Source: an uncultured Clostridia bacterium | Lineage (GTDB): Bacteria; Bacillota; Clostridia; Oscillospirales; Acutalibacteraceae | DNA: 44,180 bases | Direction: 5' to 3' | Assembly: GCA_905235625.1 (NCBI GenBank) | Contig: CAJOLX010000041.1 | Location: forward strand, 1 to 44,180 | Shown here: in pieces, positions 32,318-40,884 of the stretch | Layout of the letters: each line of letters starts with the position of its first letter | Position numbering within the stretch: position 1 is the first letter of the stretch | The notes under the pieces: generated by a model | Told to the model about the DNA's origin: nothing | What the model saw: the letters and a program-made list of their open reading frames with translations, nothing else | Database searches by the model: none | Made by a program: the position numbers and the translations under genes

Positions 32318-32330
32318 GGGCTTTTTGCCC
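32318..32330 (+). promoter_or_regulatory. Small leader hairpin directly before the ribosome binding site
   Basis: GGGC-TTTTT-GCCC at 32318-32330 lies 6 bp upstream of AAGGAGG (32337-32343). A weaker pairing, GCGGCATT with AATGCgGC (about 32289-32313), precedes it. It does not match a riboswitch I know; it may simply expose the ribosome binding site of a TTG-started gene. Confidence 0.35.
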
Positions 32331-32350
32331 GGGATAAGGAGGAAATCAAA

Positions 32351-33211
32351 TTGACTGATTTCAAAGAAAGCTCCGCGCTGTATTTTATAGCGTTCGGAGT
32401 TATTGCGTTTATCTTTGCCCAGTCCCTTTTCTTCATAATCAAGTCGTGGAAGCACGGCAGGGAGCTCGGCATTAAAAAAGAAACGCTCGTAAACACCGTA
32501 ACGTCAAGCATCCTGTTTACAATAGCGCCTGCCATTTCCATCTTGGTAACGGTTTTTGTGCTTGCAAAAGCTCTCGGCGTTGTTGTGCCGTGGATAAGAC
32601 TCACCGTTATAGGCAACCTCGGCTACGAAACCGTTGCCGCGGAAACCGCTTTAAACAATCTCGGCGGTTCTCTCAGCCACGAAATAACGGATATGAAAGA
32701 ATTTTCAACCGTCGTTTGGGCGATGACCATCGGTTCCATTTTCCCGCTCACGTTTTTGCCCATAGTGTGCAAAAAGCTCCAGAATAAAATCGGCGGAGCG
32801 GTCAGCAAAAACGAAAAGACCAAGAAGCTCGGCGACGTTTTGTCCGCTGCCGCTTTCATAGGCATAATATCCGCTTTCCTGGCAAGAGCCATCAACGGCT
32901 GCACCGTGACTTCCGAGCCCGTGCTTGACTCTTCCGGAGCTCAGCTCATAAACGAAGCGGGCGAAAAGGTCACTCAGAAGGTTATAAGCGAATCCTCGGG
33001 CGCAATTTCAATTCTCACCCTTGTTTTCGCTATTGTCTTTATGCTTCTGCTCACCTTGCTTTGCCGCAAGGTAAAAGCGCTCGAAAAATTTGAATCCTTC
33101 GCAATGCCTCTTTCGATGTTCGGCGCAATGGGATGCGCGGTGCTGTTCACCAACATCCTGCCCGAATCCATCGCAACCTTTACCTGGTATGAGATTGGAG
33201 GTATTCTGTAA
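32351..33211 (+). CDS. DUF5058-like polytopic membrane protein
   Basis: 286 residues with about six membrane helices (near 10-30, 48-72, 117-137, 152-170, 212-235, 250-268). From memory the N-terminal half (AQSLFFIIKSWKHGRELG ... PWIRLTVIGNLGYETVAAE) fits the DUF5058 family of Firmicutes. No function is known for that family. Start is a TTG at 32351 with a strong AAGGAGG upstream. The stop overlaps the start of the next membrane protein (TAATG), so the two are probably subunits of one complex, likely a transporter. No ATPase or binding protein is adjacent. Confidence 0.7.
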   Translation: MTDFKESSALYFIAFGVIAFIFAQSLFFIIKSWKHGRELGIKKETLVNTVTSSILFTIAPAISILVTVFVLAKALGVVVPWIRLTVIGNLGYETVAAETALNNLGGSLSHEITDMKEFSTVVWAMTIGSIFPLTFLPIVCKKLQNKIGGAVSKNEKTKKLGDVLSAAAFIGIISAFLARAINGCTVTSEPVLDSSGAQLINEAGEKVTQKVISESSGAISILTLVFAIVFMLLLTLLCRKVKALEKFESFAMPLSMFGAMGCAVLFTNILPESIATFTWYEIGGIL

Positions 33212-33927
33212 TGAGTAAAGAAAGAAGTTATTTTGATAAAGTCCACGTTTGGGGCACAGTCTGGAATTATGCGGCTCTTGCCATGATGCTCATGGTGCCG
33301 GTGCTTATCAGCATAGTGCTCAGCACCTGGCCGAGCCTCAGCATAATGGGCAAGGTCATTGCCACTCTCGCTCCTCTTTACTGGGTCACCGGCATAATTG
33401 AGGTTGTCACTTACGTTCCCATGCTCGGCGCGGGCGGCACTTACCTTTCGTTCGTCACCGGCAACATTTCAAACCTTAAGCTTCCCTGCGGCCTTAACGC
33501 CATGGAAAACGCAAAGGTCAGCCCCAACACCGAGGAAGGCGAAGTGATAAGCACAATATCCATCGCCGTTTCTTCCTTAACCACCACGGTGGTCATAGCT
33601 GTCGGCGTGCTTGCGTTCTCGGGCGTTTTCAGCCTCGCAGGCGACAACCCCTCGTTCAACGCGGCGTTCAGCAACGTTTTGCCCGCTCTGTTCGGCGCTC
33701 TCGGAGCAACCTATTTTGTAAAGCACTGGAAGCTCGGCATAACCCCCATTCTCGTGGGCGTTATCGTGCTTCTCATTTCTCCCACCGTTGCCGTAGGCGT
33801 GCTTATGTTCGTTACAATCATCGCTTCGCTCATAGCCGCGCTCATCATTTACAAAGGGCTTTGGTATGATGATTTCAAAGCGAGCCGCGCCCGCAAAAAA
33901 GAAAGCAAAGCGGCTGAGCAAAATTAA
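33211..33927 (+). CDS. Polytopic membrane protein, partner of the DUF5058-like protein
   Basis: 238 residues with about five or six membrane helices (near 17-38, 45-70, 113-140, 147-165, 170-215). A distinctive loop after the second helix, MLGAGGTYLSFVTGNISNLKLPC, carries Gly-rich turns and a Cys and may form part of a substrate site. The C-terminus is short and basic (KASRARKKESKAAEQN), so it should be cytoplasmic. I do not recognise the family with confidence. The start ATG overlaps the upstream stop. Together with the upstream protein it could be a two-subunit permease or channel; ligand unknown. Confidence 0.65.
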   Translation: MSKERSYFDKVHVWGTVWNYAALAMMLMVPVLISIVLSTWPSLSIMGKVIATLAPLYWVTGIIEVVTYVPMLGAGGTYLSFVTGNISNLKLPCGLNAMENAKVSPNTEEGEVISTISIAVSSLTTTVVIAVGVLAFSGVFSLAGDNPSFNAAFSNVLPALFGALGATYFVKHWKLGITPILVGVIVLLISPTVAVGVLMFVTIIASLIAALIIYKGLWYDDFKASRARKKESKAAEQN

Positions 33928-33938
33928 GCAAAAAGCGC

Positions 33939-33967
33939 TTGATAATCTGCCCCGATAGGCTTATTAT
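33939..33967 (+). promoter_or_regulatory. Promoter of the NifU-like/GGGtGRT pair
   Basis: TTGATA (33939-33944), 17 bp, TATTAT (33962-33967). GAAAGGAG (33991-33998) follows at good distance before the ATG at 34007, so this pair can be expressed separately from the membrane proteins. Confidence 0.6.
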
Positions 33968-34006
33968 ATATGAAGTATTTTATACCTCACGAAAGGAGAT
34001 AATCAT

Positions 34007-34702
34007 ATGATTAATTACACGAGCGAAGTGCAGAATATGTGCTGCGTCGCAAAAGGACCCAACCACGGCCCCGCTCCGCTGCCCGAAGAAGGCAAGTGGG
34101 TAAAGGCCTATGAAATCAAGGACATTTCCGGATTTACTCACGGTGTGGGCTGGTGCGCTCCTCAGCAGGGCGCCTGCAAGCTCTCCCTCAACGTAAAGGA
34201 AGGCGTCATTGAAGAAGCCCTCATCGAAACCATCGGCTGCTCCGGCATGACCCATTCCGCCGCCATGGCTGCGGAAATTCTTCCCGGCAAGACCATCCTT
34301 GAGGCTCTCAATACCGACCTTGTCTGCGACGCTATCAACACCGCAATGCGCGAGCTCTTCCTTCAGATCGTTTACGGCAGAACTCAGTCCGCTTTTTCGG
34401 ACGACGGCCTTTCGGTCGGCGCAGGCCTCGAAGACCTCGGCAAGGGCCTTCGCTCCCAGGTCGGCACTATGTACGGCACCAAGGTCAAAGGCGTTCGTTA
34501 TCTTGAAATGGCTGAGGGCTACGTTACAAGACTTGCTCTCGACGAAGACGATCAGGTTATCGGCTACGAATTCATTTCACTCGGCAAGATGACCGATTTC
34601 ATCAAGAAGGGCGACGACCCGACCACAGCTTATAATAAGTCTCTCGGCTCATACGGCAGATTTGCCGAAGCCGCAAAATACATCGACCCGCGTAAGGAAT
34701 AA
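34007..34702 (+). CDS. NifU-like iron-sulfur scaffold-type protein
   Basis: 231 residues. The NifU/IscU-like core has Cys50 (GVGWC), Cys57 (GAC), Cys78 (IGCSGMTHSAAM) and Cys107 (LVCDAI); Cys78 and Cys107 sit where scaffold ligands are expected, with a further CC pair at 12-13 near the N-terminus. After the core comes a domain with LEDLGKGLRSQVGTMYG and a C-terminal region (about 160-231) not present in short IscU proteins. Annotations of this type in Clostridia are iron-sulfur cluster assembly scaffold proteins and they pair with GGGtGRT proteins, as here (23 bp gap). No cysteine desulfurase is nearby, so a storage or specialised cluster role is as likely as general assembly. Confidence 0.75.
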   Translation: MINYTSEVQNMCCVAKGPNHGPAPLPEEGKWVKAYEIKDISGFTHGVGWCAPQQGACKLSLNVKEGVIEEALIETIGCSGMTHSAAMAAEILPGKTILEALNTDLVCDAINTAMRELFLQIVYGRTQSAFSDDGLSVGAGLEDLGKGLRSQVGTMYGTKVKGVRYLEMAEGYVTRLALDEDDQVIGYEFISLGKMTDFIKKGDDPTTAYNKSLGSYGRFAEAAKYIDPRKE

Positions 34703-34725
34703 TTTGTAAGAGGAGGTAAATAACG

Positions 34726-35727
34726 ATGGCATTATTTGAAAGCTATGAGAGAAGAGTTGACAAGATCAATTCCGTTCTCGCCGAATACGGCATTTCCTCC
34801 ATTGAGGAATGCAAAGAAATCACTCTTGCAAAGGGTGTTGACTGCGACAAAATAGTCAGAGAAACTCAGCCCATCTGTTTTGAAAACGCTGTTTGGGCTT
34901 ACACTGTTGGCAGCGCGATCGCCATTAAGACCGGCTGCACCAAGGCTGCGGACGCCGCCGCCGCTATAGGCATAGGCCTTCAGAGCTTCTGCATCCCCGG
35001 TTCGGTTGCCGATAACCGCAAGGTAGGTTTAGGCCACGGCAATCTCGGCAAAATGCTTCTTTCCGAAGAAACCGAGTGCTTCTGCTTCCTCGCGGGCCAC
35101 GAGTCATTCGCTGCCGCCGAGGGCGCAATTAAAATCGCTCTTAACGCAAATAAAGTAAGAACCAAGCCCCTTAAGGTTATCCTTAACGGTCTGGGCAAAG
35201 ACGCCGCAATGATCATTTCGAGAATTAACGGCTTCACCTACGTTAAGACCGAGTTTGACCCCTACTCGGAGCAGGTTACCATAGTTGAGGAAACTCCTTA
35301 TTCAAACGGCGAAAGAGCCAAGGTAAGATGCTACGGCGCGGATAACGTGCCCGAAGGCGTTGCTATCATGAAGCTTGAAAACGTCGGCGTTTCCATCACC
35401 GGCAACTCCACCAACCCCACAAGATTCCAGCATCCCGTTGCCGGCACTTACAAGAAATGGTGCAACGAAAACGGCGTTAAGTATTTCTCGGTAGCCTCCG
35501 GCGGCGGCACGGGCCGTACTCTTCATCCGGATAATATGGCTGCCGGTCCGTCCAGCTACGGCATGACCGATACTATGGGCCGTATGCATTCCGACGCTCA
35601 GTTCGCCGGCTCTTCATCCGTTCCCGCTCACGTTGAAATGATGGGCCTTATCGGCATGGGCAATAACCCCATGGTCGGCGCTACCGTTGCGTGCGCAGTT
35701 GCCGTTGAAGAGGCAATGAGAGGCTGA
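34726..35727 (+). CDS. GGGtGRT-family protein, function unknown
   Basis: 333 residues. The name-giving motif GGGTGRT is at 259-265 in ASGGGTGRTLHPDN. Other conserved-looking blocks are GLGHGNLGKMLLSEETECFCFLAGHESF (102-129) and GNSTNPTRFQHP (226-237). Cys residues at 40, 51, 71, 89, 118, 120, 202 and 246 could bind metal or a cluster. There is no signal peptide or membrane segment. The family is known from anaerobes but has no assigned reaction. Ribosome binding site AGAGGAGG just before the ATG; strong, highly expressed-looking codon use (ATC, AAG, GGC) compared with neighbours. Confidence 0.8.
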   Translation: MALFESYERRVDKINSVLAEYGISSIEECKEITLAKGVDCDKIVRETQPICFENAVWAYTVGSAIAIKTGCTKAADAAAAIGIGLQSFCIPGSVADNRKVGLGHGNLGKMLLSEETECFCFLAGHESFAAAEGAIKIALNANKVRTKPLKVILNGLGKDAAMIISRINGFTYVKTEFDPYSEQVTIVEETPYSNGERAKVRCYGADNVPEGVAIMKLENVGVSITGNSTNPTRFQHPVAGTYKKWCNENGVKYFSVASGGGTGRTLHPDNMAAGPSSYGMTDTMGRMHSDAQFAGSSSVPAHVEMMGLIGMGNNPMVGATVACAVAVEEAMRG

Positions 35728-35765
35728 TTTTTCGCCTGAATAAAGCATAAGCAAAACATAAAAAT

Positions 35766-35798
35766 ATCGCCGCTGTACCCCAAAAGTACGGCGGCGAT
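35766..35798. terminator. Terminator-like hairpin after the GGGtGRT gene
   Basis: ATCGCCGCTGTAC (35766-35778), loop CCCAAAA, GTACGGCGGCGAT (35786-35798): a 13-bp stem with one G-U wobble. It lies about 40 bp after the GGGtGRT stop. The plus-strand tail is only weakly T-rich, while the minus-strand side has TATTTTTATGTTTT, so it may stop transcription from both sides. Confidence 0.6.
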
Positions 35799-35819
35799 AA
35801 TTCTTAATAATGCTCTCGC

Positions 35820-36240
35820 ATAAGAGTCTATCGCCACACCCGGCACTTGCAGGGGCTTTCGTTCGTCGTCGCAAGCTTCGTATCGCTCGTTTCCGCGCCT
35901 ATCAAAAGCTTGACCGCGCGAAAACTTACTCGCTCCGCTGCTTCTCCTCTCCCCAAAATCCCCAAAAAGTTTTCAACTTTTCGGGGACCCCGGTTTGAAG
36001 ACGGCGTTTTCTCCGTCCGTAGACAGTGCTGTTGCACGGCAAGGCTTGCCGAGACAGCACAACTCACAACCCGGTTTTTGTTGACAGATTTGACCTCATA
36101 CTTTGTTAAAAATGCTCGGAATACACAAAGTATTCCTGCGCTTTTTGCCGCGTCTGAGCCCAAATCTGCCTGACAAAAACTGCAAGCACACATATATGTG
36201 CGGGTTTAAGTTATGTTGTCTCGGCTGAAAAACGCCGAAA
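35820..36240. other. Gene-free, highly structured intergenic element
   Basis: About 420 bp with at least four hairpins or palindromes: CCCC-AAAAGTT/AACTTTT-GGGG (35960-35986); GTGCTGT ... CGGCAAG/CTTGCCG ... ACAGCAC (36026-36060); GGAATAC-ACAAA-GTATTCC (36118-36136); the 12-bp palindrome CACATATATGTG (36189-36200). Frames of 121 codons (minus, 36193-35828) and 108 codons (plus) are both open, but neither has a good ribosome binding site, family resemblance or normal composition. It looks like an interspersed repeat or a structured RNA locus rather than a gene. The rest of the 35728-36373 gap holds only the flanking hairpins. Confidence 0.55.
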
Positions 36241-36287
36241 AACGAAAATACAAATTAACGAGTTATATATTTCGAAGCATAAAATTA

Positions 36288-36317
36288 CAGGGTGCGAGCT
36301 TTAATGTTCGCACCCTG
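36288..36317 (-). terminator. Terminator of the TetR-MMPL-lipoprotein-GDPD operon
   Basis: CAGGGTGCGA (36288-36297) pairs perfectly with TCGCACCCTG (36308-36317). On the minus strand the stem is followed by TAATTTTAT. It lies 57 bp beyond the GDPD stop at 36374. Confidence 0.7.
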
Positions 36318-36373
36318 CTTGCTTATCTAAACAAAATTTTCGTTTTGGTCTTCGCTTAATACGACAGACCCAT

Positions 36374-37120
36374 TTAGTAATTTTCTATTTTATTTAGCAT
36401 TATATCCGGAACATCCGTAATCAGCCCGTCCGCGCCCCATTCTATAAGGTCCGCGGCGGTTTCAAGCTTGTTCACCGTCCACACTCCGACCTTGAGCCCG
36501 AGCTCGTGAGATTTGTCTATCATCTTTTTCGTCACATAGCCGTAATGCGGCAAAAGGCAGTCTATGTGGTGCTTTATCGCAAGCTTGTAGGGCTTTATGA
36601 ATTTCCTTCTCACTATCTGACTCATTGACGGGTAGAGGTAGCCGGTCGTTATATCCGGATTTATTTCTTTCACTCTCTCAAGCAGCTTATAGTCAAAGCT
36701 TGAAATGAGAGTTTTGTCGGCGATGCCGTATTCGTTTATTTTTTCAAGAAGGGGAGTAACGGCGTCCGCTTCGTTTTTCTTTTGCGGCTTCAGCTCAATG
36801 TCAAGCAGCTTGAGCGGGCTGCCGCTTGCGCAGTCAAGAAATTCGTCGATCGTCGGTATCTTCGTGTCCGAATATTTTTTGCCGAACCACGAGCCGAAAT
36901 CGAGCTCTCTGATGTCGCTTAAAAGCAAAGCGGAGATTTTGCCTTTGCCGTTGGAGGTGCGGTTTACCTTTTTGTCGTGGCACAAAACGAGCTGACCGTC
37001 TTTCGTTATCTGAATGTCGGTCTCCACTCCGTCGCTCCTCAGTTCAACCGCCTTGTTAAAGGCGTGAATCGTGTTTTGCGGAGCAAATTGATTTGCGCCC
37101 CTGTGAGCTATCACAAACAT
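36374..37120 (-). CDS. Cytosolic glycerophosphodiester phosphodiesterase
   Basis: 248 residues without signal peptide. AHRGAN with His6 and Arg7, VETDIQ with Glu33 and Asp35, and LCHDKKVNRTSNGKG with His48 give the complete GDPD signature; LDIELKPQ and VGVWTVN are the later conserved strands. It should hydrolyse glycerophosphodiesters inside the cell to glycerol 3-phosphate. AAGGAGG precedes the ATG. It follows the lipoprotein gene by 46 bp and no promoter is obvious in the gap, so it is probably the last gene of the TetR operon, linking it to lipid or polymer turnover. It is clearly different from the anchored GDPD at 2400-3227. Confidence 0.9.
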   Translation of the reverse strand: MFVIAHRGANQFAPQNTIHAFNKAVELRSDGVETDIQITKDGQLVLCHDKKVNRTSNGKGKISALLLSDIRELDFGSWFGKKYSDTKIPTIDEFLDCASGSPLKLLDIELKPQKKNEADAVTPLLEKINEYGIADKTLISSFDYKLLERVKEINPDITTGYLYPSMSQIVRRKFIKPYKLAIKHHIDCLLPHYGYVTKKMIDKSHELGLKVGVWTVNKLETAADLIEWGADGLITDVPDIMLNKIENY

Positions 37121-37166
37121 GGGTATCCTCCTTTACGTTTGGTTTTTATCTTCTTCACTTTTTTAA

Positions 37167-38801
37167 TCAGCCGAATAATTTCTTATACCAGGGCAGCTCG
37201 ACAGCCTCTTCTTTCTCTTCCGTTTCGCTCTCGGCAACGGCTATTGACGGAGTGTTGAAAACGAAAGCGAGCGAATAATTGAAGCCTTCGCCGCAGTCGG
37301 TGTAGAGCCGATATTCTTTGCCGAATTCGAGCCACTCGTCGGCAAGCTCAATTATTAAATCTCCGTCCTGCGCGAGAGAGGAATATTTTTCGCCGAGCGA
37401 GGTGAGCGAGCCGAGGTCGATGTTTTCAATAAGGCTTTCGAGCACCTTTGTGCCGTCGTCTCTGAGCACACTTGAAAGCACGCTGAAGGTTTCGGAATTT
37501 TCGCTGAGCAGGTTTGCTATTTCTTTCAGCGATTCAATGGTTTCGGGCAGATTTTCGAGCTGCGCGGCAACCTCCGGCTTTTCCAAATCCTTTTGCATAT
37601 CTTCGAGCACGGGGGAGAGCTCTTTAAAGCTTTCCGAGAGCTCGGGCAGCTTTCTGAAAAATATTTGCAGCCTCGGGTCAGAAAGCGCTTCGAGGGCGTC
37701 TTTCATTTCCGGGTCGCTGAGCGAATTGATAAGGCTCGTGAGAGCTTCGGTGTTTTCGGGCGTCGCGTATTTAACGAGCACCTCGATAAGCTCTTTGTTG
37801 CCGCTGTAAAGAGAGAGTGTTTTTGTCAGAGCGCTCATAAGCTCCGTCACTTTTTCCTCGTCGCTCAAAAGGCTCATGATAAGGCCGTTAGGGTCAATTT
37901 CGTTAAGGGTTGTCTGAAACGCTTTCAGCGCCGCGAAAAGGCTCTTGAGGTCGTCAACCGAGTCGGGCAAAGCAAAGTCAAAGTTTAAAGAGCCTATCGG
38001 CAGAGCGGCAAAATATATGTTGCCGAGCTTGAATTTATCGGCGCGCGCCTTAACGGTGAAAGTGTTTCCTATCGAAAGACCGCTGAGCTGTTCAACGTCT
38101 TCGTTTTCTATTCCGAGGCTTTCCGAAAAGCCGGGCATTCCCATAAACAAGCAAATTTCTTTTGAGCCGTCGCCTATCGACTGACCGTTGCTTACCTCTA
38201 TCGCCGAGAAGGTCTGCTCGGAAAGTATCATTCCGCCCACAACCACGAGCGGCAGATAAACTCTTCTCGTTACGCCGCCGACTTTTACGTCTTTAAATTC
38301 GTTGTTTGTAACCTTTATCGTTATTTCAACGTCGCCGCTTTTGCCCGCGAGCTTTTCGGGAGCAATGCTCTTGCCGTCGAGCTTGTAGCTTATCTCAAAT
38401 GAAAGGGGCAGATCCTTTTCGCTTGTGCCGCCGTAATAAACGTCGGTTTCGGGCATATTCCAGCGCAGAGCGCCGTCTTTCATAACGGGCTCAACGTTGC
38501 TCTTTAGGTTTTGAATGTCTTTAAGGTCGCTTTTGTCATCGGCGTAAACTTCGCTTTCGTCGGTGTGGAGCCAGTCGCTCACGTTTATGAGAGAAGCTTT
38601 GCCGTAAGAGTCGAGATTTACGTATACCGTTTCCGTTTTGGTAACTTTTTCCGCCTGCTTGTCATATTCGGGCTGAATAAATTCGCTCTCCCCGGCGGCT
38701 TCATTTTTTTCTTCGTTTTCCTTTGACGATGAGCACGCCGCGAGGCAGGAGCAGAGCAAAGTCAGGCAGAGCAAAGCGGCGATAATTCTTTTATTCTTCA
38801 T
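37167..38801 (-). CDS. Lipoprotein partner of the MMPL transporter
   Basis: 544 residues. The signal peptide ends in the lipobox LAAC with Cys23, so the mature protein should be lipid-anchored on the outer face. After an acidic linker (24-45) comes a beta-rich domain (about 50-280, with SFEISYKLDG and GDVEITIKVTNNEF). A long region at about 290-480 is built of short Leu-rich helices (for example LPETIESLKEIANLLSENSE), probably a coiled-coil stalk. It resembles the periplasmic-type parts of YhgE/Pip and MMPL accessory proteins. The C-terminus PWYKKLFG is a short aromatic tail like those of three other exported proteins here. AGGAGG precedes the ATG, which overlaps the transporter's 3' end by 11 bp. 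Confidence 0.75.
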   Translation of the reverse strand: MKNKRIIAALLCLTLLCSCLAACSSSKENEEKNEAAGESEFIQPEYDKQAEKVTKTETVYVNLDSYGKASLINVSDWLHTDESEVYADDKSDLKDIQNLKSNVEPVMKDGALRWNMPETDVYYGGTSEKDLPLSFEISYKLDGKSIAPEKLAGKSGDVEITIKVTNNEFKDVKVGGVTRRVYLPLVVVGGMILSEQTFSAIEVSNGQSIGDGSKEICLFMGMPGFSESLGIENEDVEQLSGLSIGNTFTVKARADKFKLGNIYFAALPIGSLNFDFALPDSVDDLKSLFAALKAFQTTLNEIDPNGLIMSLLSDEEKVTELMSALTKTLSLYSGNKELIEVLVKYATPENTEALTSLINSLSDPEMKDALEALSDPRLQIFFRKLPELSESFKELSPVLEDMQKDLEKPEVAAQLENLPETIESLKEIANLLSENSETFSVLSSVLRDDGTKVLESLIENIDLGSLTSLGEKYSSLAQDGDLIIELADEWLEFGKEYRLYTDCGEGFNYSLAFVFNTPSIAVAESETEEKEEAVELPWYKKLFG

Positions 38802-40884
38802 TTTCTTTTCCTCCTACGGGATTCCAACGATAAGTGGTTTTGGAGATTAGCTTTTCCAGAGTGCAAAGCAGCGCCGGCAGGAATATAATGATTACGAGCG
38901 CGCTGATGACCGCGCCTCTCGCGAGCATTGAGCAAAGGCACTTGACGATTGAAATGTCGCAGATGAGGTAAACGCCGAACGTTGCGCAGAAAAATACGAG
39001 AGCGCTTTGGAAAATGGAGCGGCTTGAAGCCGAGGCGGCGATTTTCATGGCCTTGACCCGGTCTCCGGTGCGCCCGAGCTCCTCTTTAAACCTTGAAGTC
39101 ATAAGTATTGCGTAGTCAACCGTTGCGCCGAGCTGAACGCAGCCTATAACGGTTGGGGCGATAAACGGTATTTCCGCGCCGAGCACGAATGACACCGCCT
39201 GATTTATGAATATTGCAAGCTCTATGCAAGCAACGAGTATAACGGGAATTGAAATTGACTTAAATACTATGGCGATAAGAATGAATATCGCGAGAATTGA
39301 GATTATGCTCGTCACCGTGAAATCCCTTGCCGTAACGGTCACAAGGTCTTTGCACAGCGCGCCCTCGCCGGTCATATATCCGTCGGGGTCATATTTTTTC
39401 ATAATTGAGATAAGCTCGTCTATCTGCTCGTTGCACTTATCGGTTGCCGTGGTGTAAACGGAGTTTATCATCATCATCCGGTAGCCGCCCTTTTGGCATA
39501 TTTCAAGCACCGAGTCGGGCAAAAGCGCTTCGCTTATGGCGGCGCCCACAAAGCTGTTGAGCGCTATGACGTTTGAAATGCCGTCAACCTGCTCAAATTC
39601 ATTGACCATCTTTGACACCTCGTGAGCGGGGATATCTTCGTCAATAACGGCAAAGTGAGTGGTCGCCATGTTTAAATCTTCCTTGAGCTTGCCGAGCGAT
39701 TCAACCGACGCCATTCCTTCGGGCAGCATTTTTGAAAAGTCATAATAAATGTTTACGTTTTCTTTCATAACGTAAGAAGGCACGATTATGAGAATAAGCA
39801 GCACGGCAAGCGCTTTTCTTTTATCGACCGAAAACTCCGATAGCTTTTTGAACGAAGGCACAACGGGCTTGTGCTTAAATCTCAGAATGGGCTTTTGAAG
39901 CAGCAAAATCATCGCGGGCAAAACTATTACAACGCTGAGCACGCCGAGTATAACTCCTTTTGCGAGCACGAAGCCGATGTCTTTGCCGAGCGTAAAGCTC
40001 ATAAAGCAAAGGGCGAGGAAGCCGAAAACGGTTGTCAGCGAGCTGCCGGCGAGAGAAGCGAAGGTTTGAGATATTGCCGACGCCATGGCGTCTTTACTGT
40101 TTCCCTGTTTTTCGAGCTCCTCCTCAAATCTGTCCATAAGAAACACGGAGTAGTCCATGGTAACGCCGAGCTGAAGTATTGCCGCCATGCTTTTGGTGAT
40201 GTAGGATATGCTGCCGAAAATTATATTCGTGCCCATATTGTAAATAACGGCGTAGCCGAGCGCCGCAAGCAGCACGAAGGGCAAAATCCATGAATTCATC
40301 GTGAACGAAAGCGCTATGAGCGCAAGCGCAACAGCTATCGCGATGTATTTCGGAGCCTCGGAGTCAATAAGCTGCTTCGTGTCGTACATTATATTTGAAA
40401 GCCCGCTCATAAAGCACTGACGGTTCATAATCGAATTCATTTCGTCAATAGCCTGCATGGTCAGCTCATCCGAGCTGTCGTTTGTAAACTGCACCATCAT
40501 GAGCGTTTTGGTTTGATCTTCAGAGTAGAATATGTCGGTTATCACGTCGGGGAGAATGCTCACGGGCACCGATATGTCGAGGAATGAGTCGACCCACGTA
40601 ACGCTCTTTATGCCGTCGATTTTTTCTATTTTGGCTTTAAGCTGAGCCGTGTCCTTCGCCGGCATATCCTCTATAACGAGAAACGCGTTTGCCGCGTTGC
40701 CGAACACTTCGTCGAGAATAACTTCGCCCTGAACGCTTTCAAGGTCTTCGGGCAGATATGACATTATATCGTAATTGACCTTTGTGTTAACGTATCCGAG
40801 AGCGCTCGGTATGAGAAGCAGGGTAGCGATAATCAAAATTATTTTAGGATGATAAGCTGTGAATTTGGAAAACTTATTTATCAA
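38791..40884 (-). CDS. MMPL/RND-family transporter
   Basis: 697 residues from a TTG at 40882-40884, chosen because GGAGGT lies 7 bp upstream; a GTG 9 bp earlier overlaps that site. Two similar halves, each with an N-terminal helix, a large extracytoplasmic loop and about five further helices (12 in all). The two halves carry the paired motifs GVTMDYSVFLMDRFEEEL and GATVDYAILMTSRFKEEL, typical of MMPL proteins; the Asp in DY is the likely proton relay. Such pumps export lipids or amphiphilic drugs using proton motive force. It overlaps tetR upstream and the lipoprotein gene downstream, so it is tightly coupled to both. Confidence 0.87.
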   Translation of the reverse strand: MINKFSKFTAYHPKIILIIATLLLIPSALGYVNTKVNYDIMSYLPEDLESVQGEVILDEVFGNAANAFLVIEDMPAKDTAQLKAKIEKIDGIKSVTWVDSFLDISVPVSILPDVITDIFYSEDQTKTLMMVQFTNDSSDELTMQAIDEMNSIMNRQCFMSGLSNIMYDTKQLIDSEAPKYIAIAVALALIALSFTMNSWILPFVLLAALGYAVIYNMGTNIIFGSISYITKSMAAILQLGVTMDYSVFLMDRFEEELEKQGNSKDAMASAISQTFASLAGSSLTTVFGFLALCFMSFTLGKDIGFVLAKGVILGVLSVVIVLPAMILLLQKPILRFKHKPVVPSFKKLSEFSVDKRKALAVLLILIIVPSYVMKENVNIYYDFSKMLPEGMASVESLGKLKEDLNMATTHFAVIDEDIPAHEVSKMVNEFEQVDGISNVIALNSFVGAAISEALLPDSVLEICQKGGYRMMMINSVYTTATDKCNEQIDELISIMKKYDPDGYMTGEGALCKDLVTVTARDFTVTSIISILAIFILIAIVFKSISIPVILVACIELAIFINQAVSFVLGAEIPFIAPTVIGCVQLGATVDYAILMTSRFKEELGRTGDRVKAMKIAASASSRSIFQSALVFFCATFGVYLICDISIVKCLCSMLARGAVISALVIIIFLPALLCTLEKLISKTTYRWNPVGGKENEE

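Noticed and set aside
32285-32350. Riboswitch in the leader of the membrane pair
   Set aside because: The leader is only about 65 nt with two small hairpins and matches no riboswitch class that I know.
32140-32616. 158-codon minus-strand frame over the promoter of the membrane pair
   Set aside because: It overlaps a good promoter, leader and the N-terminus of the DUF5058-like gene, and has no start signal or family match.
35828-36193. 121-codon minus-strand and 108-codon plus-strand frames in the 35.8-36.2 kb gap
   Set aside because: Neither has a ribosome binding site or recognisable domain, and both cross several hairpins. Treated as a structured element rather than genes.
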